This document shows positions 1-5,932 of a DNA stretch of 5,932 nt, piece by piece. The notes below the pieces were generated by a model. It saw only the letters and a program-made list of their open reading frames with translations, made no database searches and was not told where the DNA came from. Origin of the DNA: Capsulimonas sp. (lineage in GTDB: Bacteria; Armatimonadota; Armatimonadia; Armatimonadales; Capsulimonadaceae). The stretch lies in NCBI GenBank assembly GCA_025963815.1, contig JAOQAA010000694.1, positions 1-5,932 on the forward strand, read 5' to 3'. A program made the translations under genes and the position numbers. Position 1 is the first letter of the stretch. The number at the start of each line of letters is the position of its first letter.

Positions 1-317
1 CGGCCGTCGCCAACCCCGGGCATGTCTTGAAGGACGATCTCTACGTCAAGGCGCGGATCGCCGTGGATCGCCATATCGGCGCGCTGATCGTTCCGAAGAG
101 CGCCGTGCTCGACGGGACCGATGGAGCACAGACCGTCATTATGGTCTCGGACGACGGGACGACCCATATCAAGCCGGTCAAGACGGGACTGCGTCAGGGG
201 GATAATATCGAGATATTGAGCGGCGTCGCTCCCAAGGATCATGTGGTCACGCTGGGAGGCTACGGCCTTCCGGACGGAACCAAAGTCACGATCGCCAAAG
301 ACGAGGCCCAGCCGTGA
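1..317 (+). CDS. RND efflux periplasmic adaptor subunit (membrane fusion protein), 3' end only
   Basis: The reading frame is open from the left edge (first full codon at base 3) to the TGA at 315-317, giving the last 104 residues of a larger protein. The first visible residues, AVANPGHVLKDDLYVKARI, match the end of the beta-barrel domain of HlyD/AcrA/CusB-type adaptors, where the usual form is NP..LKPGM.V...I. The following segment (about residues 25-100 of the fragment, beginning LIVPKSAVL and ending with a GYGLPDGTKV stretch) fits the C-terminal membrane-proximal domain that rests on the RND permease. Known role: such adaptors are periplasmic, usually membrane-anchored at the N-terminus, and link the permease to an outer-membrane channel. 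The N-terminal signal or lipobox, hairpin and lipoyl domains lie outside the window, so the adaptor subfamily and any metal-binding N-terminus cannot be judged. The gene overlaps the permease start by four bases, as expected for a co-translated pump pair. A TTG at 27 is only an internal codon. Confidence 0.88.
   Translation, partial: AVANPGHVLKDDLYVKARIAVDRHIGALIVPKSAVLDGTDGAQTVIMVSDDGTTHIKPVKTGLRQGDNIEILSGVAPKDHVVTLGGYGLPDGTKVTIAKDEAQP
303..306 (+). promoter_or_regulatory. Ribosome binding site supporting the GTG start of the RND permease
   Basis: GAGG lies 7 bases before the GTG at 314, inside the adaptor's last codons. With the GTGA stop/start overlap it supports this non-ATG start and suggests translational coupling of adaptor and permease. 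Confidence 0.55.
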
Positions 318-3300
318 AGCTCACAAGGTTCCTCTGGGCGCACCGCAAGGCTGTCCTCACCTTTACGCTGCTGCTCTGCGTGCTGGGCGGTTACTTCGCC
401 CTGCACCTGCCGGTCGCTATCTTTCCGCAGCTCGTCGTCCCGCGCATCGCCGTTTCGGCCGACGCCGGCGACATCCCGCTGGAGACGACGCTCGCGCAGC
501 TCACGCGCCCACTGGAAGCCGCCGTCAGCACTGTCCCGGGCGTCACGAAGGTACGATCCGTCACAAGCCGGGGCAGCAACAGCATCGACGTCACCTTCGC
601 CTGGGGCACGGACATGCAGTTGGCCCTGCAGCGCGTTCAGGGACAGATCTCCGATGCGCGCTCCTCCATCCCCCCGGGAGCCAACGTCGCCGCCGAAGTC
701 ATCAACCCTTCGATCTTCCCGATCATGGGTTACAGTCTCACATCCAAAACCGTCGATCTCGTCGAGCTGCGGCGTATCGCGAACTACACGATCCGGCCGC
801 GTCTGGCCCGGCTGCCCGGCGTGGCGCAGATCCGGGTGACCGGCGGCGACGTTCCCGAGTTTCTTGTCGCAGTCGACCCGCGAGCCCTCGCTGCGCACGG
901 GCTCACTCTTCAGGATGTTCAGGACGCTATCGCGAAGGCCAACGGCGTGGCGTCGGTCGGGCAGATCGATCACTCTTACCAGCGCTATGAGATCCTCGTC
1001 TCCGGCCTGCTGCGCAGTGAAGACGATGTCCGGACTGTGACGGTCGCGGCGAAGAACGGCGTTCCCATCGCGATCTCCGATATCGCCACAGTCTCCCCTT
1101 CGGTCCAGCCGCGCACGATCCTGGCGACGGGCAACGGCAGCCCGGCTGTCATCGTGAACGTCATCAAGCAGCCGGACGCCAATACCGTTCAGGTCGCGGA
1201 CGAAGTCCACGCCGCCCTCGCCGACCTGAACTCCTCGCTGCCAGCGGGAGTCTCGACATCGCTGTTCTACGATCAATCCGAAATCGTACGCTCCTCCGAA
1301 AGCAGCGTCATCGAGTCGATCGTGATCGGCGGTATCCTGGCGCTGATCGTCCTGACGCTGTTTCTGGGAAACATCCGGGCGGCGAGCATCGTCCTGATCA
1401 TCCTGCCGCTCAGCATTCTGATCACCTTTGGTTTGATGAAGGCGCTGGGACAGACCCTGAACATCATGACGCTAGGCGCGCTCGCGATCGCCCTGGGATT
1501 GGTCATCGACGACGGCATCGTCGTGGTGGAAAACATCTTCCACGAGCGCGAACTGGGACGCTCCCGGCGCGCGGCCATCGCGGCGGGCATCCAGGCGATC
1601 ACGCCCGCGATGGTCGGCTCCTCGCTGACCACGATGGCGGCGTTCCTGCCGCTCACATTTCTCAGCGGGGTCACCGGCCAGTTCTTCGGGCCGCTGGCGC
1701 TTGTCATGGTCGCGACTCTGTTCGTCTCGCTTCTCTTATCACTGTGCCTGACGCCGCTGCTCGCCGATGTTCTTCTGCCCAAGGACCGCGAAAAGAAAGA
1801 AGGCGAGACTGCGCATAAGCCGTCGCTGCCCGTGCGCATTATGGAGCGCGTCGCCGGCCGTTATGGACGGATCCTCGCGTGGTGCCTGCGCAAGCCCGCC
1901 GTGGTCCTGGTTCTGCTCATCCCTGTCGTGCTGGGCGCTTGGCTGCTGTTCAATCATCTGCAGACGGGATTCTTCCCGGAATTCGATGAAGGCGCGTTTG
2001 TCGTCGATTACCGACTGCCGCCAGGGACGTCGCTCGCCGAAACGGATCGCGTCGCCCGAAAACTCGAAACGATTCTGGGCCATACGCAGGAAGTGGCGGC
2101 ATGGTCACGGCTGACCGGCGCGCTTTCCGGATCGGGCCTGGAGCTGGCCGAACAAAGCCAGGGCGATATTCTGGTCCGTCTGAAGACCGACCGAACACGC
2201 AGCGCCGATGAGATCATGACCGGGCTGCGCGAACAGATCGGCGCCGAGTTCCCGCAGATGGAAGGCGACTACATTCAAATCCTTCAGGACGGCATCGGCG
2301 ATATGGCCGGCTCCCCTAAAGCGATCGAAGTGAAGATCTTCGGCGACGACCCCGCCAAGCTCGCCGATCTCGCGCACGCTGCGGGAGAAATCATCACCAA
2401 GACCCCAGGCGTCGTCGATGAAAACGACGGCGTCGTGGAGAGCGGACCTGAGATCATCGCGCATGTGGACAGCGCCAGCGCGGCGCGCTATGGCCTCACG
2501 ACGGACGCCGTGACGGCAGCGGTCACGACAGCGATGGCGGGCTCCATCGCCACGCGCGTGCAGCAGGGGGAAGAGGGCGTGGATGTGCGCGTGCAGGCGT
2601 CCCGCCGCGACGCTCCGCTGGATCCGACGGCGCTGCCGAACGTCGCGATCGCGACGCCCTCTGGGGGAACCGTACCGCTAAGTTCCGTCGCGACCATCGC
2701 GACGGTGGCGGGGACGCCCCAGATCACGCGCGAGAATCAGCTGCCGATGGTCGCCGTGACGGCGGGCCTGGAGGGGCGCGATCTGGGGAGCGCCGTCCAC
2801 GATGTGCAGTCACGGCTGGCGAAGGGCCTGAAGCTGCCGCCCGGATACCGTCTGGAGTACGGCGGGCTGTACTCCAGCCAGCAGGAATCGTTCCTCCAGC
2901 TCGCCGCCGTGCTAGCGACGGCGATCCTGGCGGTTTCGGCGCTGCTGATCGTACAATTGCGCTCGTTCCGCCAGACTTTCTCCCTGCTGGTCGCCGCCAT
3001 CGTCTCGCTGTCGGGCGTGCTGCTGGGACTGTTTCTTACCAGTACGCCGCTCAATATCTCCAGCTTCACCGGGGCGGTCATGATCGTCGGCATCGTGACC
3101 GAAAACGGGATCGTCCTGTTCGACTTCTTCAATCATCTGCAAAGGATCGGACCGGATCGCCCGGTGATTGAAGTGATGATCGAAGCGGCCCGTCTGCGTC
3201 TGCGGCCCATTCTCATGACCACGGTCGGCGCCATTCTGGCGCTGCTGCCGCTGGCTCTGGGTCTCGGGGCCGGAGCGGCGATGCAGAAGCCGCTGGCGAT

Positions 3301-3448
3301 CGCGGTCATCGGCGGCCTCACGGTCTCCACTCTCTTCACACTGATCGTCGCGCCGGTCTTATTCATTGCAACACATCCGCCGCATCTTAAGCCGACGCAG
3401 AGCGCGGAAGATGACTTTGCGCTGGTCGAGCAGGAGCTAGCGCATTAG
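314..3448 (+). CDS. RND-family efflux permease (AcrB/HAE-like inner-membrane proton antiporter)
   Basis: This 1044-residue protein is the proton-driven pump; AcrB and CusA are almost the same length (about 1050). Its layout is the RND duplication. TM1 lies at about 11-31, a first periplasmic porter/docking loop at about 40-330, TM2-6 at about 333-485, a basic cytoplasmic linker, TM7 at about 528-546, a second loop at about 555-855, and TM8-12 at about 860-1018. TM4 carries GLVIDDGIVVVEN with the paired Asp399/Asp400 corresponding to AcrB D407/D408. TM11 carries RLRPILMT (Arg962 and Thr969 matching AcrB R971/T978). In TM10 the AcrB Lys940 position is Glu930 (GIVTENGIVLFDF). The TM4 DD motif resembles HAE pumps rather than the single-Asp DG motif of HME metal pumps. 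The second loop has GDMAGSPKAIEVKIFGDD, a form shared by pumps often loosely labelled CusA/CzcA. Substrate is therefore unresolved: drugs, amphiphiles or metal are all possible. The GTG start overlaps the adaptor stop (GTGA) and puts the N-terminus (KLTRFLWAHR) in the normal place before TM1. No frameshift is seen. Confidence 0.95.
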   Translation: MKLTRFLWAHRKAVLTFTLLLCVLGGYFALHLPVAIFPQLVVPRIAVSADAGDIPLETTLAQLTRPLEAAVSTVPGVTKVRSVTSRGSNSIDVTFAWGTDMQLALQRVQGQISDARSSIPPGANVAAEVINPSIFPIMGYSLTSKTVDLVELRRIANYTIRPRLARLPGVAQIRVTGGDVPEFLVAVDPRALAAHGLTLQDVQDAIAKANGVASVGQIDHSYQRYEILVSGLLRSEDDVRTVTVAAKNGVPIAISDIATVSPSVQPRTILATGNGSPAVIVNVIKQPDANTVQVADEVHAALADLNSSLPAGVSTSLFYDQSEIVRSSESSVIESIVIGGILALIVLTLFLGNIRAASIVLIILPLSILITFGLMKALGQTLNIMTLGALAIALGLVIDDGIVVVENIFHERELGRSRRAAIAAGIQAITPAMVGSSLTTMAAFLPLTFLSGVTGQFFGPLALVMVATLFVSLLLSLCLTPLLADVLLPKDREKKEGETAHKPSLPVRIMERVAGRYGRILAWCLRKPAVVLVLLIPVVLGAWLLFNHLQTGFFPEFDEGAFVVDYRLPPGTSLAETDRVARKLETILGHTQEVAAWSRLTGALSGSGLELAEQSQGDILVRLKTDRTRSADEIMTGLREQIGAEFPQMEGDYIQILQDGIGDMAGSPKAIEVKIFGDDPAKLADLAHAAGEIITKTPGVVDENDGVVESGPEIIAHVDSASAARYGLTTDAVTAAVTTAMAGSIATRVQQGEEGVDVRVQASRRDAPLDPTALPNVAIATPSGGTVPLSSVATIATVAGTPQITRENQLPMVAVTAGLEGRDLGSAVHDVQSRLAKGLKLPPGYRLEYGGLYSSQQESFLQLAAVLATAILAVSALLIVQLRSFRQTFSLLVAAIVSLSGVLLGLFLTSTPLNISSFTGAVMIVGIVTENGIVLFDFFNHLQRIGPDRPVIEVMIEAARLRLRPILMTTVGAILALLPLALGLGAGAAMQKPLAIAVIGGLTVSTLFTLIVAPVLFIATHPPHLKPTQSAEDDFALVEQELAH

Positions 3449-3452
3449 GAGG
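3447..3452 (+). promoter_or_regulatory. Strong ribosome binding site for the response regulator
   Basis: AGGAGG overlaps the permease TAG stop and sits 7 bases before the ATG at 3460. It is a near-perfect Shine-Dalgarno sequence at ideal spacing, the strongest in the window. It favours the upstream start (3460) of the regulator over the two internal in-frame ATGs at 3523 and 3538. Confidence 0.75.
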
Positions 3453-3459
3453 ATAGCCC

Positions 3460-4221
3460 ATGTCGGATATTTCATCGGGAGAGAGGCGTCCGCCCGCCGG
3501 CAATTCGGCGGCTTCGGGTAACATGGAAGCAGAACTTATGCGAATACTGATCGTGGAAGACGAACAAAAGGTCGCCTCCTTCCTGCGCCGCGCGCTGGAA
3601 GAAGAGGGACAGGCCGTCGATGTCGAGCATGACGGCGAAGCCGGGCTGCAGCGAGCGCTGACGTACGACTACGACCTGGTCGTGCTGGACTGGCTGCTGC
3701 CGCTTCGCAGCGGTCTAGACGTCTGCATCGCCATCCGCGAAGCGCGGACGGGGACGCCGATCCTGATGCTGACCGCCCGCGACGCCGTGAAGGATCGGAT
3801 CGCGGGGCTGGACGCCGGCGCTGACGACTATCTGGTCAAGCCGTTTGCACTGGGCGAACTGCTGGCGCGCGTCCGCGCCCTTCTGCGGCGGGGGAAGACC
3901 GGCGCGCCCAAGCTCGTCGTCGGCGACCTCACCCTCGATCCCGCAAGGCACCGCGTCACCCGCGCCGGCCAGGAGATCACGCTAACCGCCAAGGAGTACG
4001 CGCTGCTCGATTACCTCATGCGGCACGCCGGACAATCCCTCTCCCGAACGATGATCGCCGAGCATGTGTGGGACTTCGACTTCGACGGCGGCACTAATGT
4101 CGTCGACGTTTACATCAACTATCTGCGCAACAAGATCGATCGCGGACAGGAGCGAAAGCTGATCCATACGATGCGCGGAGTCGGCTACTGCCTGGAAAGC
4201 CGGAATGCGCTTTCCGAATAA
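3460..4221 (+). CDS. Two-component response regulator, OmpR/PhoB family (CusR/CopR-like)
   Basis: The protein has 253 residues. The receiver domain runs from about 27 to 142, starting MRILIVEDE with acidic pocket residues Glu33/Asp34. The phospho-acceptor is Asp77 (VVLDWLLP), with the switch Thr105 (LMLTAR) and Lys127 (DYLVKPF). A C-terminal winged-helix DNA-binding domain covers about 153-248, with LTAKEYALLDYL, the recognition-helix region TNVVDVYINYLRNKID, and the wing ending IHTMRGVGY. All residues needed for phosphorylation are present. Known family role: when phosphorylated, it binds direct repeats at promoters and usually activates transcription. Being directly behind a pump and before its kinase, it probably controls this same operon; the target promoter is outside the window. 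The first 26 residues, rich in Ser, Gly, Pro and Ala, precede the normal family start (MRILIVEDE). An ATG at 3538 would give the usual 227-residue length, preceded by a weaker GGAAG at 3525-3529. I keep 3460 because of its AGGAGG site, but the start is not certain. Confidence 0.94.
   Translation: MSDISSGERRPPAGNSAASGNMEAELMRILIVEDEQKVASFLRRALEEEGQAVDVEHDGEAGLQRALTYDYDLVVLDWLLPLRSGLDVCIAIREARTGTPILMLTARDAVKDRIAGLDAGADDYLVKPFALGELLARVRALLRRGKTGAPKLVVGDLTLDPARHRVTRAGQEITLTAKEYALLDYLMRHAGQSLSRTMIAEHVWDFDFDGGTNVVDVYINYLRNKIDRGQERKLIHTMRGVGYCLESRNALSE
3494..3511 (+). repeat. GC-rich hairpin between alternative starts of the response regulator
   Basis: CCGCCG (3494-3499) and CGGCGG (3506-3511) are perfect complements around a 6-base loop GCAATT. 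The stem lies inside the N-terminal extension, 11 bases before the ATG at 3523 and 26 before the ATG at 3538. It could influence translation if the leader is not simply coding, but in GC-rich DNA a 6-bp stem may be chance. Confidence 0.35.
4194..4199 (+). promoter_or_regulatory. Ribosome binding site for the sensor kinase
   Basis: GGAAAG lies 5 bases before the ATG at 4205, inside the last codons of the response regulator. It supports the chosen kinase start and the 17-base overlap of the two genes. Confidence 0.45.
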
Positions 4222-5740
4222 TATTCGCGATACGGCTCCGCTGGCTTGGACGAGATCTCTTCGCTTCCGGCTGACCGCCTGGTACGGCGGCTCTCTGGCG
4301 ATTATCCTCTGCGCTGGCGCGCTCTGCGTCTATGTCGGCGCCAAGCATGCCCTGCTCTCCGAGACGGACGCCTTCCTCACGCTGGAGGCAGATCGTACGC
4401 TGGCGACCGCTCGGGACGGCGAAAGAAACGACGCCGAGTACGGAGAATTCCTTGAGGCGATCTCCTCATTCCAGGAATCGGATCAGCAGCCCAAAGGCTT
4501 TCCGGGCATCCTGCGCTTTGATTCCATCTATGTTCGGCTGGCAACGCCTTACAACAAAACGGTCGCTCTTTCCCCCACCCTCTCTGCGCAGCCGGAGATG
4601 AGCCGAAGTTTGGAGCGTCTCAACCTCGCTGGAACCGCGAAGGGACGACGCTTTGTATTTGCGGGTCCCGACGAAGAACGAATGATGCGGGTCGTGGTCG
4701 CCCCGATACAAACGTCGGGACGACCGCTCATCATGGAGATCGGAGTCCCGTGGGATCACGATTCTGACGTGCTGGAGCACATCGGCTATCTGCTGGCGAT
4801 TGCCGCGCCGGCGCTTGTGCTCGTCGCATCCCTCGGCGGATGGGCGCTCGTCGGCGGCGCATTGCGCCCGATCCAGCGCATCGCGACGGAAGCGGAACAG
4901 CTGGAAGTCGACAATCTCTCCGGTCCTCTGCTGCCGGCCCCGGCGGAAACGGACAGCGAAGTCGGCCACCTTGTCGCGACGCTGAACCGAATGACGCTTC
5001 GCCTGCACCGAGCGTTCGAGGCGAAACAGCGCTTCGCCGAAACACAGCAGAGGTTCGCCGCCGACGCCTCCCATGAACTGCGCACGCCCCTCACGGTCCT
5101 GCGCGGCGAGATGGAGCTGGCCCTGGCGCGTCCACGCTCAAATGAAGAGTACATCGCGACCCTGGACAGCGCTCTGGAAGAGATCCAGCAGATGACCCAT
5201 ATCGTCGAAAGCCTGAGCTTTTTAGCGCAGTCCGGCGCGGGCCAAATTCAAAACAACGCCACTCTCGAAGCGGTCGATCTGAGACAGCTGTGCCAGTGGA
5301 CCGCCGCGCATTTCGAACGGGAGGCCGACGATAAGGGCGTCACACTCTCCGTCACGAGCTCCGATCAGCCGGTCCGGGTTCTGGGCGATCTCACTCAGCT
5401 CCGGCAGCTGGCGCGCAACCTTGTGGATAACGCCGTGAAATACTCCCGCTCCGGCGATCTGGTTACCATCGCGGCGTTCGTCGAGAACTCATCCGAAAAC
5501 AATGCTCCGGAATGCGTCATCGCCGTGTGTGACATGGGGATCGGCATTGCTCCCGAGGACCTGCCCCACATCTTCGAGCGCTTCTGGCGCGCCGACAGCG
5601 CCCGCTCATCCCCAGGAAGCGGCCTCGGCCTCGCCATCTGCGCCCGCATCGCCGAGGCTCACGGCGGCCGCTTCACCATACAAAGCGAGCCAAACGCGGG
5701 AACCGAGATTCGTTTGTATCTTCCAGCCCTAAAATCCTAG
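4205..5740 (+). CDS. Membrane sensor histidine kinase (heavy-metal-sensor CusS/CopS-like family)
   Basis: The protein has 511 residues. A short basic N-terminus with SLRFRLTAWY leads into TM1 (about 28-46), followed by a periplasmic sensor region of about 145 residues (47-192) and TM2 (about 193-218). A HAMP linker follows (about 219-272, ALRPI with Pro222), then the HisKA dimerisation domain with H-box FAADASHELRTPLTVLRGE and phospho-acceptor His290. The ATPase domain has N-box LARNLVDNAVKYS (Asn405, Asn409), G1 DMGIGI (Asp443), F-box LPHIFERFWRAD and G2 GSGLGLAI (471-478). All catalytic motifs are intact. The TM1 lead-in and the ASHELRTPLT..RGE..LA..RP.S.EEY stretch are typical of the CusS/SilS/CopS group. 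It would autophosphorylate at the inner membrane and pass phosphate to Asp77 of the regulator encoded just before it; the genes overlap by 17 bases. The sensor region has no cysteine and no His/Met cluster, only scattered residues such as His48 near TM1 and His185/His192 near TM2, so metal sensing is not shown by sequence. Confidence 0.95.
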   Translation: MRFPNNIRDTAPLAWTRSLRFRLTAWYGGSLAIILCAGALCVYVGAKHALLSETDAFLTLEADRTLATARDGERNDAEYGEFLEAISSFQESDQQPKGFPGILRFDSIYVRLATPYNKTVALSPTLSAQPEMSRSLERLNLAGTAKGRRFVFAGPDEERMMRVVVAPIQTSGRPLIMEIGVPWDHDSDVLEHIGYLLAIAAPALVLVASLGGWALVGGALRPIQRIATEAEQLEVDNLSGPLLPAPAETDSEVGHLVATLNRMTLRLHRAFEAKQRFAETQQRFAADASHELRTPLTVLRGEMELALARPRSNEEYIATLDSALEEIQQMTHIVESLSFLAQSGAGQIQNNATLEAVDLRQLCQWTAAHFEREADDKGVTLSVTSSDQPVRVLGDLTQLRQLARNLVDNAVKYSRSGDLVTIAAFVENSSENNAPECVIAVCDMGIGIAPEDLPHIFERFWRADSARSSPGSGLGLAICARIAEAHGGRFTIQSEPNAGTEIRLYLPALKS

Positions 5741-5809
5741 CCCCTCTTCACGTTTTCTCTTCTATTTACTCTCACCACGGCTCTCCCCAAGTCAGATCTT
5801 GTCATACAA

Positions 5810-5826
5810 CCATTGAATAACAGTGG
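5810..5826. repeat. Small inverted repeat in the 3' tail
   Basis: CCATTG (5810-5815) and CAGTGG (5821-5826) form a 6-bp stem with one G-U pair when read as + strand RNA, around the loop AATAA. No T-run follows, so it is not a classical terminator. Function unknown; it may be chance. Confidence 0.3.
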
Positions 5827-5836
5827 AATGTAAGAC

Positions 5837-5851
5837 GTTTATCCAGTAAAC
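5837..5851. repeat. Near-palindrome in the 3' tail, possible operator
   Basis: GTTTA (5837-5841) and TAAAC (5847-5851) are perfect complements around TCCAG, with a T-G pair extending the stem inward. The size and symmetry would suit a dimeric regulator site, but no promoter can be placed beside it, so this is only a candidate. Confidence 0.25.
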
Positions 5852-5877
5852 ACTTATCTACCACAATCGACGTTTTG

Positions 5878-5905
5878 TAACCATTGCCGACAGGCGCAAT
5901 GTTTA
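5878..5905 (+). terminator. Weak terminator-like hairpin downstream of the kinase
   Basis: CATTGC (5882-5887) pairs with GCAATG (5896-5901) around an 8-base loop. After a C-T mismatch, TAA (5878-5880) pairs with TTA (5903-5905). The following bases are GCCCTTATTT, not an unbroken T-run, and the hairpin is about 140 bases after the kinase stop. It is the best terminator candidate in the tail but weak. Confidence 0.25.
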
Positions 5906-5932
5906 GCCCTTATTTGTCGCTGGGTATGAACC

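Larger units (their letters stand above)
5741..5932. other. Non-coding, AT-richer tail after the operon
   Basis: After the kinase stop the base composition changes abruptly from GC-rich coding sequence to a pyrimidine-rich and then AT-rich stretch. No reading frame of note occurs on either strand. There is no convincing sigma70-type promoter and no hairpin followed by a solid run of T. Three small inverted repeats and two pairs of direct repeats occur in its second half (listed separately). It probably contains the operon end and perhaps upstream control of whatever lies to the right. An ATG at 5926 near the edge is too close to the end to call. Confidence 0.6.

Noticed and set aside
241..990. 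A 249-codon open frame on the + strand in another frame of the permease gene.
   Set aside because: The product is Arg/His/Pro-rich with no domain, typical of an out-of-frame reading of a GC-rich gene. The permease frame has all RND motifs.
260..1276. A 338-codon open frame on the minus strand over the adaptor end and the permease start.
   Set aside because: It lies opposite a clearly real RND gene in GC-rich DNA, where long antisense frames are common. Its translation is Arg/Asp/Gly-rich with no recognisable domain.
1484..3303. Three copies of GCGATCGC (1484-1491, 2645-2652, 3296-3303), resembling the HIP1 repeat of cyanobacteria.
   Set aside because: All three are in frame as Ala-Ile-Ala codons (gcg atc gc) in hydrophobic segments of one gene, so protein sequence plus GC-rich codon choice explains them.
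4466..5074. A 202-codon minus-strand open frame over the kinase sensor and HAMP region.
   Set aside because: It is the shadow of a well-supported kinase frame, with no ribosome site of note and no domain.
5799..5842. TTGTCA (5799) and TTGAAT (5813) as possible -35 boxes in the tail.
   Set aside because: No hexamer at 16-18 bases downstream resembles TATAAT well enough to call a promoter.
5839..5862. TTATCCAGT and TTATCTACC, resembling DnaA boxes.
   Set aside because: Each differs from TTATCCACA at two positions, there are only two, and nothing else suggests an origin.
5926..5932. ATG AAC at the right edge as the start of a next gene.
   Set aside because: Only two codons are visible and no clear ribosome site precedes it.

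Overview
The window is a GC-rich stretch whose codons end mostly in G or C. It comes from a diderm (Gram-negative-type) bacterium: it encodes an inner-membrane RND pump and its periplasmic adaptor, which only make sense with an outer membrane. The phylum cannot be fixed from the sequence alone. I see no mobile element, CRISPR array, tRNA or rRNA.

All four genes lie on the + strand, tightly packed, and look like the end of one operon. (1) Positions 1-317 hold the 3' end of a periplasmic adaptor (membrane fusion protein), cut by the left edge. (2) Positions 314-3448 hold a full-length RND permease of 1044 residues, starting at a GTG that overlaps the adaptor stop by 4 bases. (3) Positions 3460-4221 hold an OmpR/PhoB-type response regulator, 11 bases after the permease stop and behind a strong AGGAGG site. 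(4) Positions 4205-5740 hold a membrane sensor histidine kinase, overlapping the regulator by 17 bases. Positions 5741-5932 are an AT-richer, non-coding tail with small inverted and direct repeats.

The genes fit a self-regulated efflux system. The kinase would sense a periplasmic or envelope signal and phosphorylate the regulator at Asp77. The regulator would then probably act on the operon promoter, which lies left of the window. Adaptor and permease would export the substrate through a TolC-like outer-membrane channel not encoded here. The kinase resembles the heavy-metal (CusS/CopS/SilS-like) sensors, whereas the permease TM4 motif is of the drug/amphiphile (HAE) type, so the substrate remains open.

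Nothing here is a clearly undescribed system. The points most worth a second look are a glutamate in TM10 of the permease where AcrB-type pumps carry the proton-relay lysine, the mismatch between pump type and sensor type, a 26-residue N-terminal extension of the response regulator containing a hairpin, and the structured 3' tail.
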